Below, piece by piece: positions 10,533-21,184 of a stretch of 64,000 bases of DNA (position 1 is the stretch's first letter; each line of letters begins with the position of its first letter). The notes beneath the pieces are model-generated. The model did no database searches, was not told the DNA's origin, and saw only the letters and a program-made list of their open reading frames with translations. This stretch comes from Mesorhizobium sp. (GTDB taxonomy: Bacteria; Pseudomonadota; Alphaproteobacteria; Rhizobiales; Rhizobiaceae). The position numbers and the translations under genes are program-made. The DNA lies in NCBI GenBank assembly GCA_004020315.1, contig SAQG01000021.1:35719-99718 (forward strand). The letters run 5' to 3'.

Positions 10533-11507
10533 TCACTGTCTTGGGCTGTCGGATGACGGGGTCAGGCCGGCGCCAGCTAGGAAAGTGCGAACTGCCATGC
10601 GAACATCCTGCTGCTGCCCAACAAGAAGATGTCCGCCAGTGTCATAGACGACCAGTTTGGCACGCGGGATCTTGGCTGCGGCGAACTCAGCTGCCGGTAG
10701 CGTGTTAAACAGGTCGTCGCGCGCAGAAATAATGATCGTCGGCGCCGTAATTACTTCCAACGGCAGAACATGTAACGCGGGGGCGCTATCGATGTTGATT
10801 CCGGGGAAGCGCAGCGACAACGGCTCAACACTCTTGACGATACTCATGACGCGGTTCCGCTCGGCCCGAGGCGCAGCCGCAACCAGTGCGGGCCGAACCC
10901 CGAGGAAGCGAACGAGCACTGACGGCGCGATCTTCTCGGTGGCCCACCATGCGAAGTCGCCGCCGGCATTGACGACCCTGAATACGAACTTGTTGCCACG
11001 GCTCGCTTCAATCGAGACCGGACTGGTGGGCGAATAAAGGCCTGGAACGATCAGAATGAGAGCGGTGACCTTGTCCGGGTGCCGGAGCGTCAGCTCGACC
11101 GCAGAACGCGCCCCTGCCGAAACGCCGACGACCACCGCTTTGGGAACGTCCAGTTTGGACAGCAACGCCGCGTGCGCATCGGCCTGCGCGGCTGGAGAGG
11201 TATCCTGCGGAACGGGCGTGCGCAGATAGCCGAAGCGCGACGGCGCGATGACCCGAAAGCCCTTACCCACAAGATCGGCTGCATTGGCAAGGCCTTGGTC
11301 AAAGCCGCCACCGGCACCATGGATCGATAAGAGCGGAATACCCGCACCACTGTCGGCATATTCGACGGGGCCCATGTCGAGGTTGGCGACCACACCGCCT
11401 CGGCTGACGGCGTCGCGCATGCGGCCAAGCTCATTTTTGTAAAGCAAGAAAACCACACCGGCCGTAGCGATGAACATGGCCAGCAGGAAACCGCCAATTC
11501 GTCTCAT
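10533..11507 (-). CDS. Alpha/beta hydrolase (324 aa)
   Basis: HGAGGG, nucleophile elbow VGVSAGARSA, C-terminal GGHLLVG. Confidence 0.85.
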   Translation of the reverse strand: MRRIGGFLLAMFIATAGVVFLLYKNELGRMRDAVSRGGVVANLDMGPVEYADSGAGIPLLSIHGAGGGFDQGLANAADLVGKGFRVIAPSRFGYLRTPVPQDTSPAAQADAHAALLSKLDVPKAVVVGVSAGARSAVELTLRHPDKVTALILIVPGLYSPTSPVSIEASRGNKFVFRVVNAGGDFAWWATEKIAPSVLVRFLGVRPALVAAAPRAERNRVMSIVKSVEPLSLRFPGINIDSAPALHVLPLEVITAPTIIISARDDLFNTLPAAEFAAAKIPRAKLVVYDTGGHLLVGQQQDVRMAVRTFLAGAGLTPSSDSPRQ

Positions 11508-11564
11508 TGGAAAAGCTCCACAAAGAGGACGGGCGAATATTGGCCTGTATCACTTGGAGACAGG

Positions 11565-11578
11565 TTGATTTACCTCAA
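11565..11578. promoter_or_regulatory. FNR/FixK-like box TTGATTTACCTCAA
   Basis: One mismatch; centre 64.5 bp before the start at 11507 (-). Confidence 0.55.
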
Positions 11579-11968
11579 TTTCCCTGAGTGACAGCATTGG
11601 TCGGTGTATTTGGATGCTGTCAATTGTGAGAGGCGGAAGCCGATCCGGTGTCCCTACTCTCCCGGGATTATGCATGGTACATCCCGTTCAGTTTTGCTGC
11701 CAGACGGCCTGAATATCCAGGGCCTTGTGCAGTATCGAGCCAGAAGCCGCTAGCATTTCTCAAACGGAGGTGGCCAAACTCGAATGGTCATGCCTCAGAG
11801 TCCCAGTGTGACATGAAATGCAATCAGCCCTCTTTAATTTTCAGGGTCTATGTCACGCCCGCGCTTGCTGCTCGAAAGAGTCCCCCTGCCCTATGCCTGC
11901 CTGGCAAACGTCCGCCCGGAGCGCGAGCCCTTGGGGCAAATGTCGCGCTGAGAGCTGCGGGTCCTAGG

Positions 11969-12181
11969 CTACGGCCGCGCGCCAACGACATAGTTCTTGC
12001 TGTACGCTTTGGCGCATTTCGGACACGTCGGGTAGAAGAAATAAACATCACCCGGTTCTGTTTTCCGATCACGCGCAATCTGTCGCATTTCCTCATGCCA
12101 CTGCGTTGCCTGGCTATACGGGCCTTCGAACGGTATCACGGCTCGCACTGAAGTGCTGAAGGCCGATGACGAGAGCGACAA
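11969..12181 (-). CDS. Small CxxC protein (70 aa), possible
   Basis: YFFYPTCPKCAKAYSKNYV motif looks protein-like; no other support. Confidence 0.3.
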   Translation of the reverse strand: MSLSSSAFSTSVRAVIPFEGPYSQATQWHEEMRQIARDRKTEPGDVYFFYPTCPKCAKAYSKNYVVGARP

Positions 12182-12262
12182 GCTGACAGTGCCGATCGCG
12201 TCGCTTGGGCTGCCGTGAAGCGCCTTTATCGCAAGGAAGGCAGAGACTGGGTGCCGCTGTAA
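12140..12262 (+). pseudogene. Possible decayed C-terminal fragment of an HlyD-type adaptor
   Basis: DKLTVPIASL then, out of frame, LYRKEGRDWVPL resembles DVLTVPVAALFRKGEDWAVF of the intact adaptor. Confidence 0.3.
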
Positions 12263-12276
12263 GCAGCGGGGGGATT

Positions 12277-12290
12277 TTGATCGAAATCAA
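12277..12290. promoter_or_regulatory. FNR/FixK-type box TTGATCGAAATCAA
   Basis: Perfect TTGAT-N4-ATCAA; about 70 bp before the small ORF at 12353 (+). Confidence 0.7.
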
Positions 12291-12352
12291 ACCCATCCCT
12301 GCCGTGTTCATTCATATGATTTGAAATCAGGCGCTTAAATAATGCGGATTCA

Positions 12353-12565
12353 ATGACGGACACGGTCTCGAGGCTTCTCAATGCGTGCAACGCTGAAAAG
12401 AACAAGGGAGCGGATTTTCCAACGATCTGGAAAAACATCCTGAAGGGGCACCTTTACGTCGCGGGACCGCCGATCCAGGACAGCTGCGATGACGGTCCCA
12501 TATTGAAAATTCCCCTGGTTACCGGCCAGTTTCTCCTCTTCGGCTCGAACTTCTCTCTCCTCTAG
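12353..12565 (+). CDS. Small hypothetical protein (70 aa)
   Basis: ORF preceded by a perfect FNR-like box at typical spacing. Confidence 0.45.
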   Translation: MTDTVSRLLNACNAEKNKGADFPTIWKNILKGHLYVAGPPIQDSCDDGPILKIPLVTGQFLLFGSNFSLL

Positions 12566-12769
12566 CAGCAGCTTGCGTGTGTCGGGCGCAAGTGCGACAT
12601 GTCACAAATGCCGCCGGGAGTGCCCTTGCCGATCTCGGCTAGCGTGCCGCCAGCATCCATCCACCCTGCTAAGCCCTCTCAGTGCCGGCCGATCCCACCC
12701 AAGGTCGCCGGTGTAAAAGGGCTCGCGACGATCGTCGAGATCAGCAGATCTTGGTCGATCTGGGGGGAC

Positions 12770-13174
12770 TCAAGCCGTCGTCAACATGTCCTCAATGGCC
12801 TTGGCGGAATGTTTAGCGAGATCCTTGGCTACCTCGCCCACCAGCTTTGCTCTCAGCGGAGCCTGGAAGTGCTTGCGCAGCTCGCCCAGCGTGCGCGGAT
12901 CGGCGATCACCACGACGTGCTCGAATACTTCCGTCAGCGCCTCGCGATTGAGATAGGCGGCCACGGCTGCGGCCAAGTCGTCTTCCCGCAGACGAGAGTC
13001 GTCGGGATTAGCGGTGGAACTGCGATGTCTGCCGCCCGAACCAGTGTTCGCGAGGTGCAGCCGCGGCTCGGGCATTTCGACCAGATCGATCCTGGGTTCG
13101 TGACCTTTGTTGCGGAACAGGCGCAGCTTATCGCCGTCGGTCACGACGATGAGGGTATCGTTAGCCAGAATCAT
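12770..13174 (-). CDS. Host attachment family protein (PF10116-like)
   Basis: MILANDTLIVVTDGDKLRLFRNKG... and EVFEHVVVIADPRTLGELRKHF match this family. Start moved to ATG at 13174. Confidence 0.75.
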   Translation of the reverse strand: MILANDTLIVVTDGDKLRLFRNKGHEPRIDLVEMPEPRLHLANTGSGGRHRSSTANPDDSRLREDDLAAAVAAYLNREALTEVFEHVVVIADPRTLGELRKHFQAPLRAKLVGEVAKDLAKHSAKAIEDMLTTA

Positions 13175-13279
13175 ATTGTTTCTCCTTTGACATCGCTGGA
13201 CCGAGATCCAACGCACTCTCGGGCCATCGTGGCGGCGCGGCGGCCACCAAGAAGTCGCCGCGTCCAACTCGTGTGCCCA

Positions 13280-13927
13280 TCAGATTATGGAAATACGATC
13301 GTCCACAGTTCGGACACCCGGCGACGACCAGGCGGCACGTTCCGCTGCCTGGCGCTCGGACCATGCCCGGACCTTGCCCTCAAGGGTCACCTTGCCATCC
13401 AGTACGTTGACGCGGATCGCCTGTGCTTCGGTTTCCGCGTCGCGCTTCAGCGCATTCTCGATGCGCTTCTTGATATCGGGCACTGACGCTCGTGGCGTGA
13501 TTTCGATCTGGTTGGCAACGCCGACAACACCCGCCAAGCCGCGGACGGCCTCGGCCGCTGCGTTCTTCTGATACTGCCATTCAAGTTTCCCGGTCAGCGT
13601 TATCCACCCGTCGTGTACCTTGACCTGAACTTTGTCCCTCGGGATGGAGACATTCCAGGTGACCGCATTGACCGCACGCTTGGCGATCTCGTCGTCCGCG
13701 GTTCCCTTCTGTCCAATCAGCCGGACTTCGATTTCCTCGGCGATGCCCTTCACGCCCTTGACCCGCTTGACCACATTTTCGGCGGTGGTCTTTTCCCAAT
13801 AGGAAGAAACATGCCCGGTCAGGGTGACGATGCCGTCTTCCACAGCGACGCCGATGTGGGCAGCGTCGATGCTCGGCTCGAATTCCAACTCATCGAGAAT
13901 GTTCTGACGCAATGTTATATCCGTCAT
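13280..13927 (-). CDS. BON-domain protein with three BON repeats
   Basis: Repeated BON-like motifs (VEDGIVTLTGHVSSYWEK; VHDGWITLTGKLEWQYQK; VLDGKVTLEGKVRAWSERQAAERAAWSSPGVRTVDDRI). Start at MTDITLRQN, 13927. Confidence 0.85.
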   Translation of the reverse strand: MTDITLRQNILDELEFEPSIDAAHIGVAVEDGIVTLTGHVSSYWEKTTAENVVKRVKGVKGIAEEIEVRLIGQKGTADDEIAKRAVNAVTWNVSIPRDKVQVKVHDGWITLTGKLEWQYQKNAAAEAVRGLAGVVGVANQIEITPRASVPDIKKRIENALKRDAETEAQAIRVNVLDGKVTLEGKVRAWSERQAAERAAWSSPGVRTVDDRISII

Positions 13928-14003
13928 GGTCTGTCTCCTGTTTGTTGAGGCGGACTTTCTCGCCCGCAGCGAAGACAAAAAGCATCCTTTGCGCCCTTGC
14001 TCA

Positions 14004-14017
14004 TTGATCCGGCTCAA
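14004..14017. promoter_or_regulatory. FNR/FixK-like box TTGATCCGGCTCAA
   Basis: One mismatch; about 84 bp before the BON gene start. Same 14-mer as at 24003. Confidence 0.55.
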
Positions 14018-14062
14018 TGCCCGGGTCAGATAGTCAGCTGGTTGGACCATTGGTCGCGATCG

Positions 14063-14581
14063 TCATGAGGCGGCGGACGTGCCCACAAGCCAATGGTGTC
14101 GCATGCTGTCCAGAGTCTCCGCGATATCGTCGGCCTCGATCTTAACGAGATCGGTGTGACCAAAACCCAGGGAATAGTCGAGCACAGAGATGATCGTGGG
14201 CCGTACTCTGAAGAGCTTCACGGGTGCGGCCTGGCTGGGCTGGATAGCCGAAATCTGCGGAAAGCGCTGCACCATCATGCGTCCAATTTCTGTGAGTTCG
14301 GAAGGCAAGACGACCTCCGTCGCAGTCGCTGCCATCGACAACCCCTTGATCTCCAGCCAGTTCTCATAGGGTGCGGTCATGGCGACCGAAACGCGCGGGT
14401 CGCGAGAGATATTCATTGCCTTCTGCGAGCCGGCTCCGCAGCCGAAATAGAGCACCAGACCTTCATGGACGAACGAGACCACCGTCGCCTGTGGCGAGCC
14501 GTCGGAGCGGGTCGTTGCAATCGTCATGTCCATGCAACGGGCCAGGATGTCGATCATCATCTGCTGAAGCTTGTGTTTCAT
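14063..14581 (-). CDS. Pyridoxamine 5'-phosphate oxidase-like flavin-binding protein (172 aa)
   Basis: MTIATTRSDGSPQATVVSFVHEGLVLYFGCGAGSQKAMNISRDPRVSVAM pattern. Confidence 0.8.
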   Translation of the reverse strand: MKHKLQQMMIDILARCMDMTIATTRSDGSPQATVVSFVHEGLVLYFGCGAGSQKAMNISRDPRVSVAMTAPYENWLEIKGLSMAATATEVVLPSELTEIGRMMVQRFPQISAIQPSQAAPVKLFRVRPTIISVLDYSLGFGHTDLVKIEADDIAETLDSMRHHWLVGTSAAS

Positions 14582-14633
14582 GACACTCTCCTCCTTTGTT
14601 CAAGGGCGGCCGGCACCTCGGGGCACTTCGCCT

Positions 14634-16454
14634 TCACGTCGCCGGAGCCAGCTCGGCGGTTCGCCGCAACGGCGCGAAGTCATCGGGCGTCAACGTTTCT
14701 TTCTCGAGCAGCAGCTTGGCGCCAGCGCGCAGGTCGGTGATCCTTGCCCGGAGCACGTCCTTGGCACTGGCAAAGGCCTCCTCGATCATGCCGCGCACCG
14801 CCAAGTCGACTTCCCGAGCCGTAGCCTCCGAATAATCCTTCTTGTTCGGCAGGCCAGGGCCGTCACCCAGCCATTGCAGGCGCTGCTCTTCGAGAACGGC
14901 CTGCCCCACCGTCGGATCCATTCCAAAGCGGGTGACACACTGGCGGGCAATATCCGTGACCTTGGCGAGGTCGTCGGCCGCCCCAGTTGAGACTTCGCCG
15001 AATATGATTTCCTCAGCCGCACGGCCGCCCATCAGGACGACCATGCGGTCCTTCAGCTCACTGACCGTGATCAGAAACCGGTCCTCGGTCGGGCGCTGCA
15101 TGGTGAAACCGAGAGCCCCTATCGAGCGCGGGATGATCGATACCTTGTGCACCGGATCGGCGCTTCGCCTCGCGACCGCAACCAAGGCATGCCCCATTTC
15201 GTGAAAGGCGACACGCTCACGCTCCTGCGGTTTCAGCAATCGGCTTTTGCGTTCCGACCCTGCGACGATGCGCTCGACCGCATTGGTAAAGTCATCCATC
15301 GTCACCTTGTCGGCGCCACGCCGCGTGGCGATGATGGCCGCCTCGTTGACGAGATTGGCAAGATCCGCGCCGCTGAAACCGGGCGTTATCGCGGCAATCT
15401 CGTCCGTGCTGACGCCAGGCGCGATTGAGACGTTCTTGATGTGGACCTTGACGATCGCCTCCCTGCCCTTGCGGTCGGGCCGGTCCAGAACGACCTGTCG
15501 GTCGAAGCGCCCGGCGCGCAGCAGGGCCGGATCGAGGATTTCAGGCCGATTGGTGGCAGCAAGCAGCACGATACCAACACGCGGATCGAAACCGTCGAGT
15601 TCCGACAGCAGTTGGTTCAAGGTCTGCTCTTTCTCGTCACCGCCGCCGTAGCCCGCAAATGGGCTGCGGGCGCGGCCGAGCGCGTCGAGTTCATCGATGA
15701 AGATGATGCAAGGCGCGGCCTGCCGGGCCTGCTCGAACAGGTCACGCACCCGGGCGGCACCCACGCCGACGAACATCTCGACGAATTCCGAGCCGGATAT
15801 GGAGAAGAAGGGCACGCCTGCCTCACCGGCGACGGCGCGCGCCATCAATGTCTTGCCGGTCCCAGGCGGCCCGACCAGCAGGATGCCTTTCGGGATGCGA
15901 GCGCCGAGGCGGCCGTATCTGTCCTTGTCCTTGAGGAAGGAGACGATTTCCTGCAATTCGGCCTTGGCTTCGTCGACGCCAGCCACATCTTCAAACGTCA
16001 CTCCGGTCTTGCGCTCCAGATAGACCTTGGCCTTCGACTTGCCGATATTGATCAGGCCGCCCATGCCTTGCCTGTCGGCGAACCCGCGGAAAAAGAACGT
16101 CCAGATGCCGACGAAGATCAGCGCGGGCAATATCCAGGACAGAATTGTCGTCAGCCAGTTGCTGTCGGACGCCCCGGTGATCTTGACGCCGGCCTTCTCG
16201 AAAACCGCAACTGCCGCAGGGTCGACGCGATTGGCAAGAAACGTCGTCTTGCCATCCAGCGGCTCCTTGAACGCGCCCTCGATCATGGTCTCGGTCAGTG
16301 TGACGGACGCAACCTTGCCTTCCTCGGTGAGGCGGATCACGTCACTGTAGGAGATGTGGGCAGTGTCGCGATAAGCGAACCAAACCTGAAACAGCTCAAT
16401 AATCAGGAAAGCCACGATGACGTAGCCTATGTTGAAGGTGTGTTTGCGATCCAT
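14634..16454 (-). CDS. ftsH: ATP-dependent zinc metalloprotease FtsH
   Basis: Walker [12 protein letters not shown], metalloprotease HEMGH (HExxH), two N-terminal TM segments; 606 aa. Confidence 0.95.
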   Translation of the reverse strand: MDRKHTFNIGYVIVAFLIIELFQVWFAYRDTAHISYSDVIRLTEEGKVASVTLTETMIEGAFKEPLDGKTTFLANRVDPAAVAVFEKAGVKITGASDSNWLTTILSWILPALIFVGIWTFFFRGFADRQGMGGLINIGKSKAKVYLERKTGVTFEDVAGVDEAKAELQEIVSFLKDKDRYGRLGARIPKGILLVGPPGTGKTLMARAVAGEAGVPFFSISGSEFVEMFVGVGAARVRDLFEQARQAAPCIIFIDELDALGRARSPFAGYGGGDEKEQTLNQLLSELDGFDPRVGIVLLAATNRPEILDPALLRAGRFDRQVVLDRPDRKGREAIVKVHIKNVSIAPGVSTDEIAAITPGFSGADLANLVNEAAIIATRRGADKVTMDDFTNAVERIVAGSERKSRLLKPQERERVAFHEMGHALVAVARRSADPVHKVSIIPRSIGALGFTMQRPTEDRFLITVSELKDRMVVLMGGRAAEEIIFGEVSTGAADDLAKVTDIARQCVTRFGMDPTVGQAVLEEQRLQWLGDGPGLPNKKDYSEATAREVDLAVRGMIEEAFASAKDVLRARITDLRAGAKLLLEKETLTPDDFAPLRRTAELAPAT

Positions 16455-16511
16455 GACATCCCGCTGGCCGTTGTCTTGATCTGCAAAATGTCACAACCAA
16501 CGGACGCGTCC

Positions 16512-16525
16512 TTGACGCGCATCAA
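16512..16525. promoter_or_regulatory. FNR/FixK-like box TTGACGCGCATCAA
   Basis: One mismatch; in the divergent ftsH / kinase-like intergenic region; centre 64.5 bp before ftsH. Confidence 0.55.
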
Positions 16526-16551
16526 AGTGCAGATCGCTGCTGGCGACCATT

Positions 16552-17622
16552 GTGCTGGCGATGATGGGACACCGGCAAATTGCAGACTTGGCGGAGAAGG
16601 TGCGCTTTCTGAGCGATCCGGCGGCATACGGTCGCGGAACTACTCATGTGGAAGCCCGCGAGACGCATATGTCCTGGGTCTTCCTCACGGACGAACTTGT
16701 CTACAAGCTCAAGAAACCGGTCAGGCATGCATTCCTGGATTTCAGCACGATCAGGAAGCGGCACCTCTACTGCAACGAGGAATTGCGACTGAACGCTCGC
16801 CTCGCCGCTGAAACCTATCGGCGGGTCGTTCCTCTTTGCCGCGGCGCATCGGGCCATCTCGGCCTCGGCGGGAGCGGACGCGTCGTCGACTGGCTGGTGG
16901 AGATGAAGCGCCTGCCGCAATCAGATATGCTTGACGAGCGAATCGTCAGCGGTCGCCTGACCGCAGCGGAGATCAACAAGGTCGCCAGGACGCTGACGGC
17001 CTTCTATGCGCTAGGCCAGGCTGAAATCGCCGATGGCGGCGCCTATTTGCGTCACCTCACAGGAGAGCAGCGGATCAATCGCGCTATCCTGCTCCGGCCC
17101 GAACTCGCCTTGTCGGACATTGCTTCCGGCGCGCTGGTCATGGTCGACAGTCTGCTGCAGCGCCTGTGGCCCCGGATCGAAGCGCGCATTCTCAGCGGGG
17201 TCATCGTCGAAGGGCATGGCGACCTGCGCCCCGAACACGTCTGCCTGTGCCAGCCGCCCCAGATCATCGACTGCCTCGAGTTCAACCGGTCGATGCGCAT
17301 CATCGACCCCTATGACGAGGTAAACTATCTCGGCCTGGAATGCGAAATGCTTGGCGCGCCCTGGATCCGGCCGCTGCTGGTCGAGGCCTTGCAGAACCGG
17401 CTGCCGGACCGCCCCAATGCCGATCTGCTCGCGCTTTATGGTGGGTTCCGGGCGCTGCTGAGAGCCCGTCTTTGCGTCGCGCACCTCCTCGACAAGCCTG
17501 TTCGTCACCCTGAAAAATGGCGCCCGCTGGCAATCCGCTACATCCGGCAGACAGAGCGCGAGATTCTCAGTGTTCGATCCCCGTCAATTCGGAAATCGAC
17601 CCCTGTGTATGGAGACGCCTGA
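16552..17622 (+). CDS. Aminoglycoside-phosphotransferase-like kinase (COG2187-like)
   Basis: VEGHGDLRPEHVCLCQPPQIIDCLEFNRSMRIIDPYDEVNYL catalytic loop. Start may be 16561/16564. Confidence 0.75.
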   Translation: MLAMMGHRQIADLAEKVRFLSDPAAYGRGTTHVEARETHMSWVFLTDELVYKLKKPVRHAFLDFSTIRKRHLYCNEELRLNARLAAETYRRVVPLCRGASGHLGLGGSGRVVDWLVEMKRLPQSDMLDERIVSGRLTAAEINKVARTLTAFYALGQAEIADGGAYLRHLTGEQRINRAILLRPELALSDIASGALVMVDSLLQRLWPRIEARILSGVIVEGHGDLRPEHVCLCQPPQIIDCLEFNRSMRIIDPYDEVNYLGLECEMLGAPWIRPLLVEALQNRLPDRPNADLLALYGGFRALLRARLCVAHLLDKPVRHPEKWRPLAIRYIRQTEREILSVRSPSIRKSTPVYGDA

Positions 17623-18547
17623 TTGCTTTGCCGACCAGACGACCGATCGGCAGAATGTCCAAGGGCGCTTGCGGGTAACGAGCATTGGCGACTGCCGCCG
17701 AGTCCACGCTGTCAGTGACGATGATGCGGTCTATCGCCTGGCTGCCGAACAGCGCATCAGCGCCCTTGCCAAACAGTCCGTGCGCGGCGATAGCATAAAC
17801 GGTCTTGGCGCCGCGTTCGCGGCAAGCCAGCGCGGCCCGCAGCATGGTGCCACCCGTACTGATCATGTCATCGACAATGAAGACGGCCGAGCCCGAGACG
17901 TCGCCAGCAAACAGCTCTCCGGACACCAGGTTCCGGCTGCGACGCTTCTCCATGAAGCCGAATCCGATTTCTCTCCCGGTTTCCGCCTCCAGGGCCTCCT
18001 TGAGCAATTGAGCGCGCTTCACACCGCCACCGTCGGGTGAGAAGATCGTCACCGGCAGATCGCCGGTCAACTTGCCTATGAGGGGAGCGAAGAGCTTTCG
18101 CGTGTCGAGATGGACGCTCTCGCAGCGAAAGGCGTTCTGGAACGCCGCGAAATTATGGATATCGAGCGTGACGACCCGGTCGGGGCCCATTGCCTCGAAG
18201 AGCTGCGCGACATAGCGCGTGGTGACGGGGTCGCGCGCCTTGGTCTGCCGGTCCTTGCGCGCAAAGGCGAGATAGGGAACGACCGCCGTTGTCTGTGCGG
18301 CGCCGTTCTCCTTGCACGTCGCCAGGAAGAACAGGAGCTTGCACAGCCTGTCGTTGGCCGACGCACCGCCACTTCCGGCGAGGCTGTGCAGCACATAGAC
18401 GTCCTTGCCGCGCACGCTGACGAGCGGGCGCGACTTATGCTCCCCATCCTCGAAATCCCTCTCTTCATGCGGGTCGAGTTCGATCGCGAGCGCCTGCGCT
18501 GCCGCTGCGCCGAGTTTTTCCGAGCCTTTGAGTGCGAAAAAACGCAT
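17567..18547 (-). CDS. Ribose-phosphate pyrophosphokinase-like protein (Prs-like)
   Basis: PRPP loop VFIVDDMISTGGTMLRAA, RKDRQTKARDPVTTRYVAQLFEAMG. Start moved to 18547. Confidence 0.85.
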   Translation of the reverse strand: MRFFALKGSEKLGAAAAQALAIELDPHEERDFEDGEHKSRPLVSVRGKDVYVLHSLAGSGGASANDRLCKLLFFLATCKENGAAQTTAVVPYLAFARKDRQTKARDPVTTRYVAQLFEAMGPDRVVTLDIHNFAAFQNAFRCESVHLDTRKLFAPLIGKLTGDLPVTIFSPDGGGVKRAQLLKEALEAETGREIGFGFMEKRRSRNLVSGELFAGDVSGSAVFIVDDMISTGGTMLRAALACRERGAKTVYAIAAHGLFGKGADALFGSQAIDRIIVTDSVDSAAVANARYPQAPLDILPIGRLVGKAIRRLHTQGSISELTGIEH

Positions 18548-18580
18548 TTGTGCTTGTATCCAGTTTCGGGCATCGATGGA

Positions 18581-18594
18581 TTGATGCGCATCAA
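18581..18594. promoter_or_regulatory. FNR/FixK-type box TTGATGCGCATCAA
   Basis: Perfect TTGAT-N4-ATCAA; centre about 40 bp before the Prs-like start (18547). Confidence 0.7.
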
Positions 18595-18710
18595 GGATGC
18601 GGGCCGTCGAATGGCTTAGGAGCACCAATTGACAATCTTGAACTCCTGCGCTGGGGCAAGCCATGCGGGAGCCGCTTCAGACCACGACGCCGAACGCAGG
18701 CGTCAAGCCA

Positions 18711-19575
18711 ATGAAGCCATTGGTGACGAAACCACTCCCTGAGAACATCGGGGTGGCAGCGAAACTCCGCGATTTTGCCGATCTCCTCGATAGCCAGGGC
18801 GCAGACGGTTCCCGCGCGCGGGCTTACAGATCGGCGGCGGATGTAGTCGCCAAAAATGGAGCGGCCCTTGGACGAAATCCTGGCAAAGGACGGACGCGAC
18901 GGCCTCGTCGCCCTCCCGGCAATCGGAACAGGCATAGCCGGTGCAATTGCGGAGATCATCGCGACAGGACGGTGGTCCCAATTGGAAAGATTGCGCGGCG
19001 AGATGGACCCGGAGGCACTGTTCCGGTCGATCCCTGGCATCGGCCCACGATACGCGCACCGCCTCGCCGAGGACGCACAGCTCGAGAGCCTCGAAGACCT
19101 CGAAGCCGCGCTTCATAGCGGCGAGCTTCGTATCAAGGGAATCGGTCACAGGCGCAAGGAGATGCTGGCTGCGACCCTCGCCGAGCGACTCGGCAGAGTT
19201 CGGCTGGGAACGACACATCAGCCTCGACCCTTGCCACCTGTGTCGATGCTGCTCGATGTCGATCGCATGTATCGCGAAAAGGCGGCTGCTGGCGCGCTTC
19301 GCAAGATTGCGCCGAGACGCTTCAATCCGAAGGGCGAAGCATGGCTGCCGGTTCTGCATGCACGACACGACAACTGGCATTTCACCGCGTTCTTTTCGAA
19401 CACCAGGCTGGCGCACGAACTGGCGAAGACGCATGACTGGGTCGTGATCTATTTCCAAGCCGAAGGCCAGCCGGAAGGGCGCTGCACAGTCGTCACCGAA
19501 ACACATGGGCCGATGGCAGGCAAACGCGTCGTCCGGGGACGGGAAGACGAAAAGCAACTGAAGGAACCAGCGTGA
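18711..19575 (+). pseudogene. Helix-hairpin-helix PolX-like protein, frameshifted
   Basis: MKPLVTKPLPENIGVAAKLRDFADLLDSQGADGSRARAYRSAADVVAK continues after +1 base as MERPLDEILAKDGRDGLVALPAIGTGIAGAIAEII...; shift at gccaaaaatggag. Confidence 0.65.
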
Positions 19576-20018
19576 TGAAAAGAGCAGCGACCAGGATTGG
19601 TGACGGCGAGACGGAACTCGAAGTTCCGCTCGAAACCGTATGCTTCATTATCATTAAGGCGCGCGAATTCGATGCCAAGGATCCAGTTACCGAACCCAGC
19701 CCCGCCTCTAATCCGTCAGATGATCATTCCGCCGCGATCCTCGAGGATCATGACGACGACCCGGTCGTTGAAGAACTGCAGTCGCTGATTTCCGATCTTT
19801 CCATTGACGCACAGATCGACTTGGTGGCCCTGATGTGGTTGGGCCGCGACGATCATTCCGCCGAAGAATGGCAGAATGTCCGCTCGCAGGCGGCTGACGC
19901 ACACAATGAGCATACGGCTGATTATCTTTGCGGGACACCGCTGCTTGCTGACCATCTCGCCGATGGTCTTTCGACACTCGGCTACTCCTGCGCCGAATAT
20001 GAGGGCGAGCACCTTTAG
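19572..20018 (+). CDS. DUF3775-like hypothetical protein (148 aa)
   Basis: SLISDLSIDAQIDLVALMWLGRDD...EEW pattern; overlaps the upstream stop by 4 bp. Confidence 0.65.
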   Translation: MMKRAATRIGDGETELEVPLETVCFIIIKAREFDAKDPVTEPSPASNPSDDHSAAILEDHDDDPVVEELQSLISDLSIDAQIDLVALMWLGRDDHSAEEWQNVRSQAADAHNEHTADYLCGTPLLADHLADGLSTLGYSCAEYEGEHL

Positions 20019-21170
20019 TCACCAGTTGCGCCTTGCGCCTGCCGAACGAATGACGTTTTCATGCTGCGGTGCTCGCCTTTCGGCCATGCCTTCATCAGCG
20101 CATTCCCAAAGCACGGGACCATCGCAGGCGTGCTTCTCACGCCATTTCGGTCCTGGACCGCGCATATAGTAAAGCTCGGGCCGGTACGGGTCCAACAGAT
20201 CTGTTACGAGTTCTTGCAGTGCACCGGCAATGCGCGTGGCACTCCAAGACGAGGCTCCAATGCCTACTGTAATGGCAATGGCTCTGGAAACCGAGTGTGT
20301 ACAGAACATCAGTTTGCTCCTGCGTCAGCCTACAGCTCAGTTGGCGTCCGGAAACGATGAGGCACTTCGACTAAATTTCGGGACGTCATCTGCCTTTGGA
20401 TTTCACTGCAAACACAGCTGTCAAACAATTCGGTTATACCCTTAAGGGAACCTACTAAGTGCAATCGCGAGCGCCACTGTTCGGTCCGATGGCCTTTGCG
20501 GTCGTTCCACTCCGTCTCCAAGAGATGGTTCCTCTCACACTGGAGCTAAACGTTGCAAAAGCAGGGATGGCGGCCTTTTAACCAGGCTCATGACGAGCGG
20601 CCGGAACGAACGCTTTGCTTCAACTCTAACAATCAGACCGATTTCCGGGCTGACTTTGACGAATAGCTGATGACGGCGGTCGCCTTTACCGTTGTCTTCG
20701 ATCTTGAGACGCTTCCACAGCCTGACGAGATGAACCCGGCTGGCTTCGCACGTACACTTGCGGATCCGGCTAAACGGAGCCGGTTTTCGGCGGAAAGAGC
20801 GTGGTGTCCAGTCTGGCTGTGCCTATCGCACTCCTCGGCAGCTCGATACGTCGATTTGACGGTGCCGTTGGCGCTCCAACCGTTGCGGCCGATCGAGGGA
20901 TCACAAGCCTTGTCGGCACAAGCGACACATCACACTTACGAGTTCCCTTTTTCTCTCTACGACGAATTGATTCACATCACGGCCAACCCAGAGCCGCTGG
21001 ATCGGACTTGTCGCTACGCGATGCCGCGCACGCCTGAGCCGCCAAGTCTCTCTGACGCTGCGGCATGGGCGTTTTCTCTTGCAAGTCAGCTTCTTGCGCG
21101 ACGATGATCTCCTAGTTTCGCCACCCTACTGATCGCATATCTGCCGCACCGATGGCATTTCCTCGTCTCA

Positions 21171-21184
21171 TTGATGCGGATCAA
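21171..21184. promoter_or_regulatory. FNR/FixK-type box TTGATGCGGATCAA
   Basis: Perfect TTGAT-N4-ATCAA; about 240 bp before hsp20. Confidence 0.65.

Noticed and set aside
12599-13486. 295-aa plus-strand ORF
   Set aside because: Antisense to the host attachment and BON-domain genes.
15441-16811. 456-aa plus-strand ORF
   Set aside because: Antisense to ftsH and then overlaps the kinase-like gene in another frame.
20670-21107. 145-aa plus-strand ORF
   Set aside because: No recognisable family, no clear ribosome site or promoter; could be chance, so not called.
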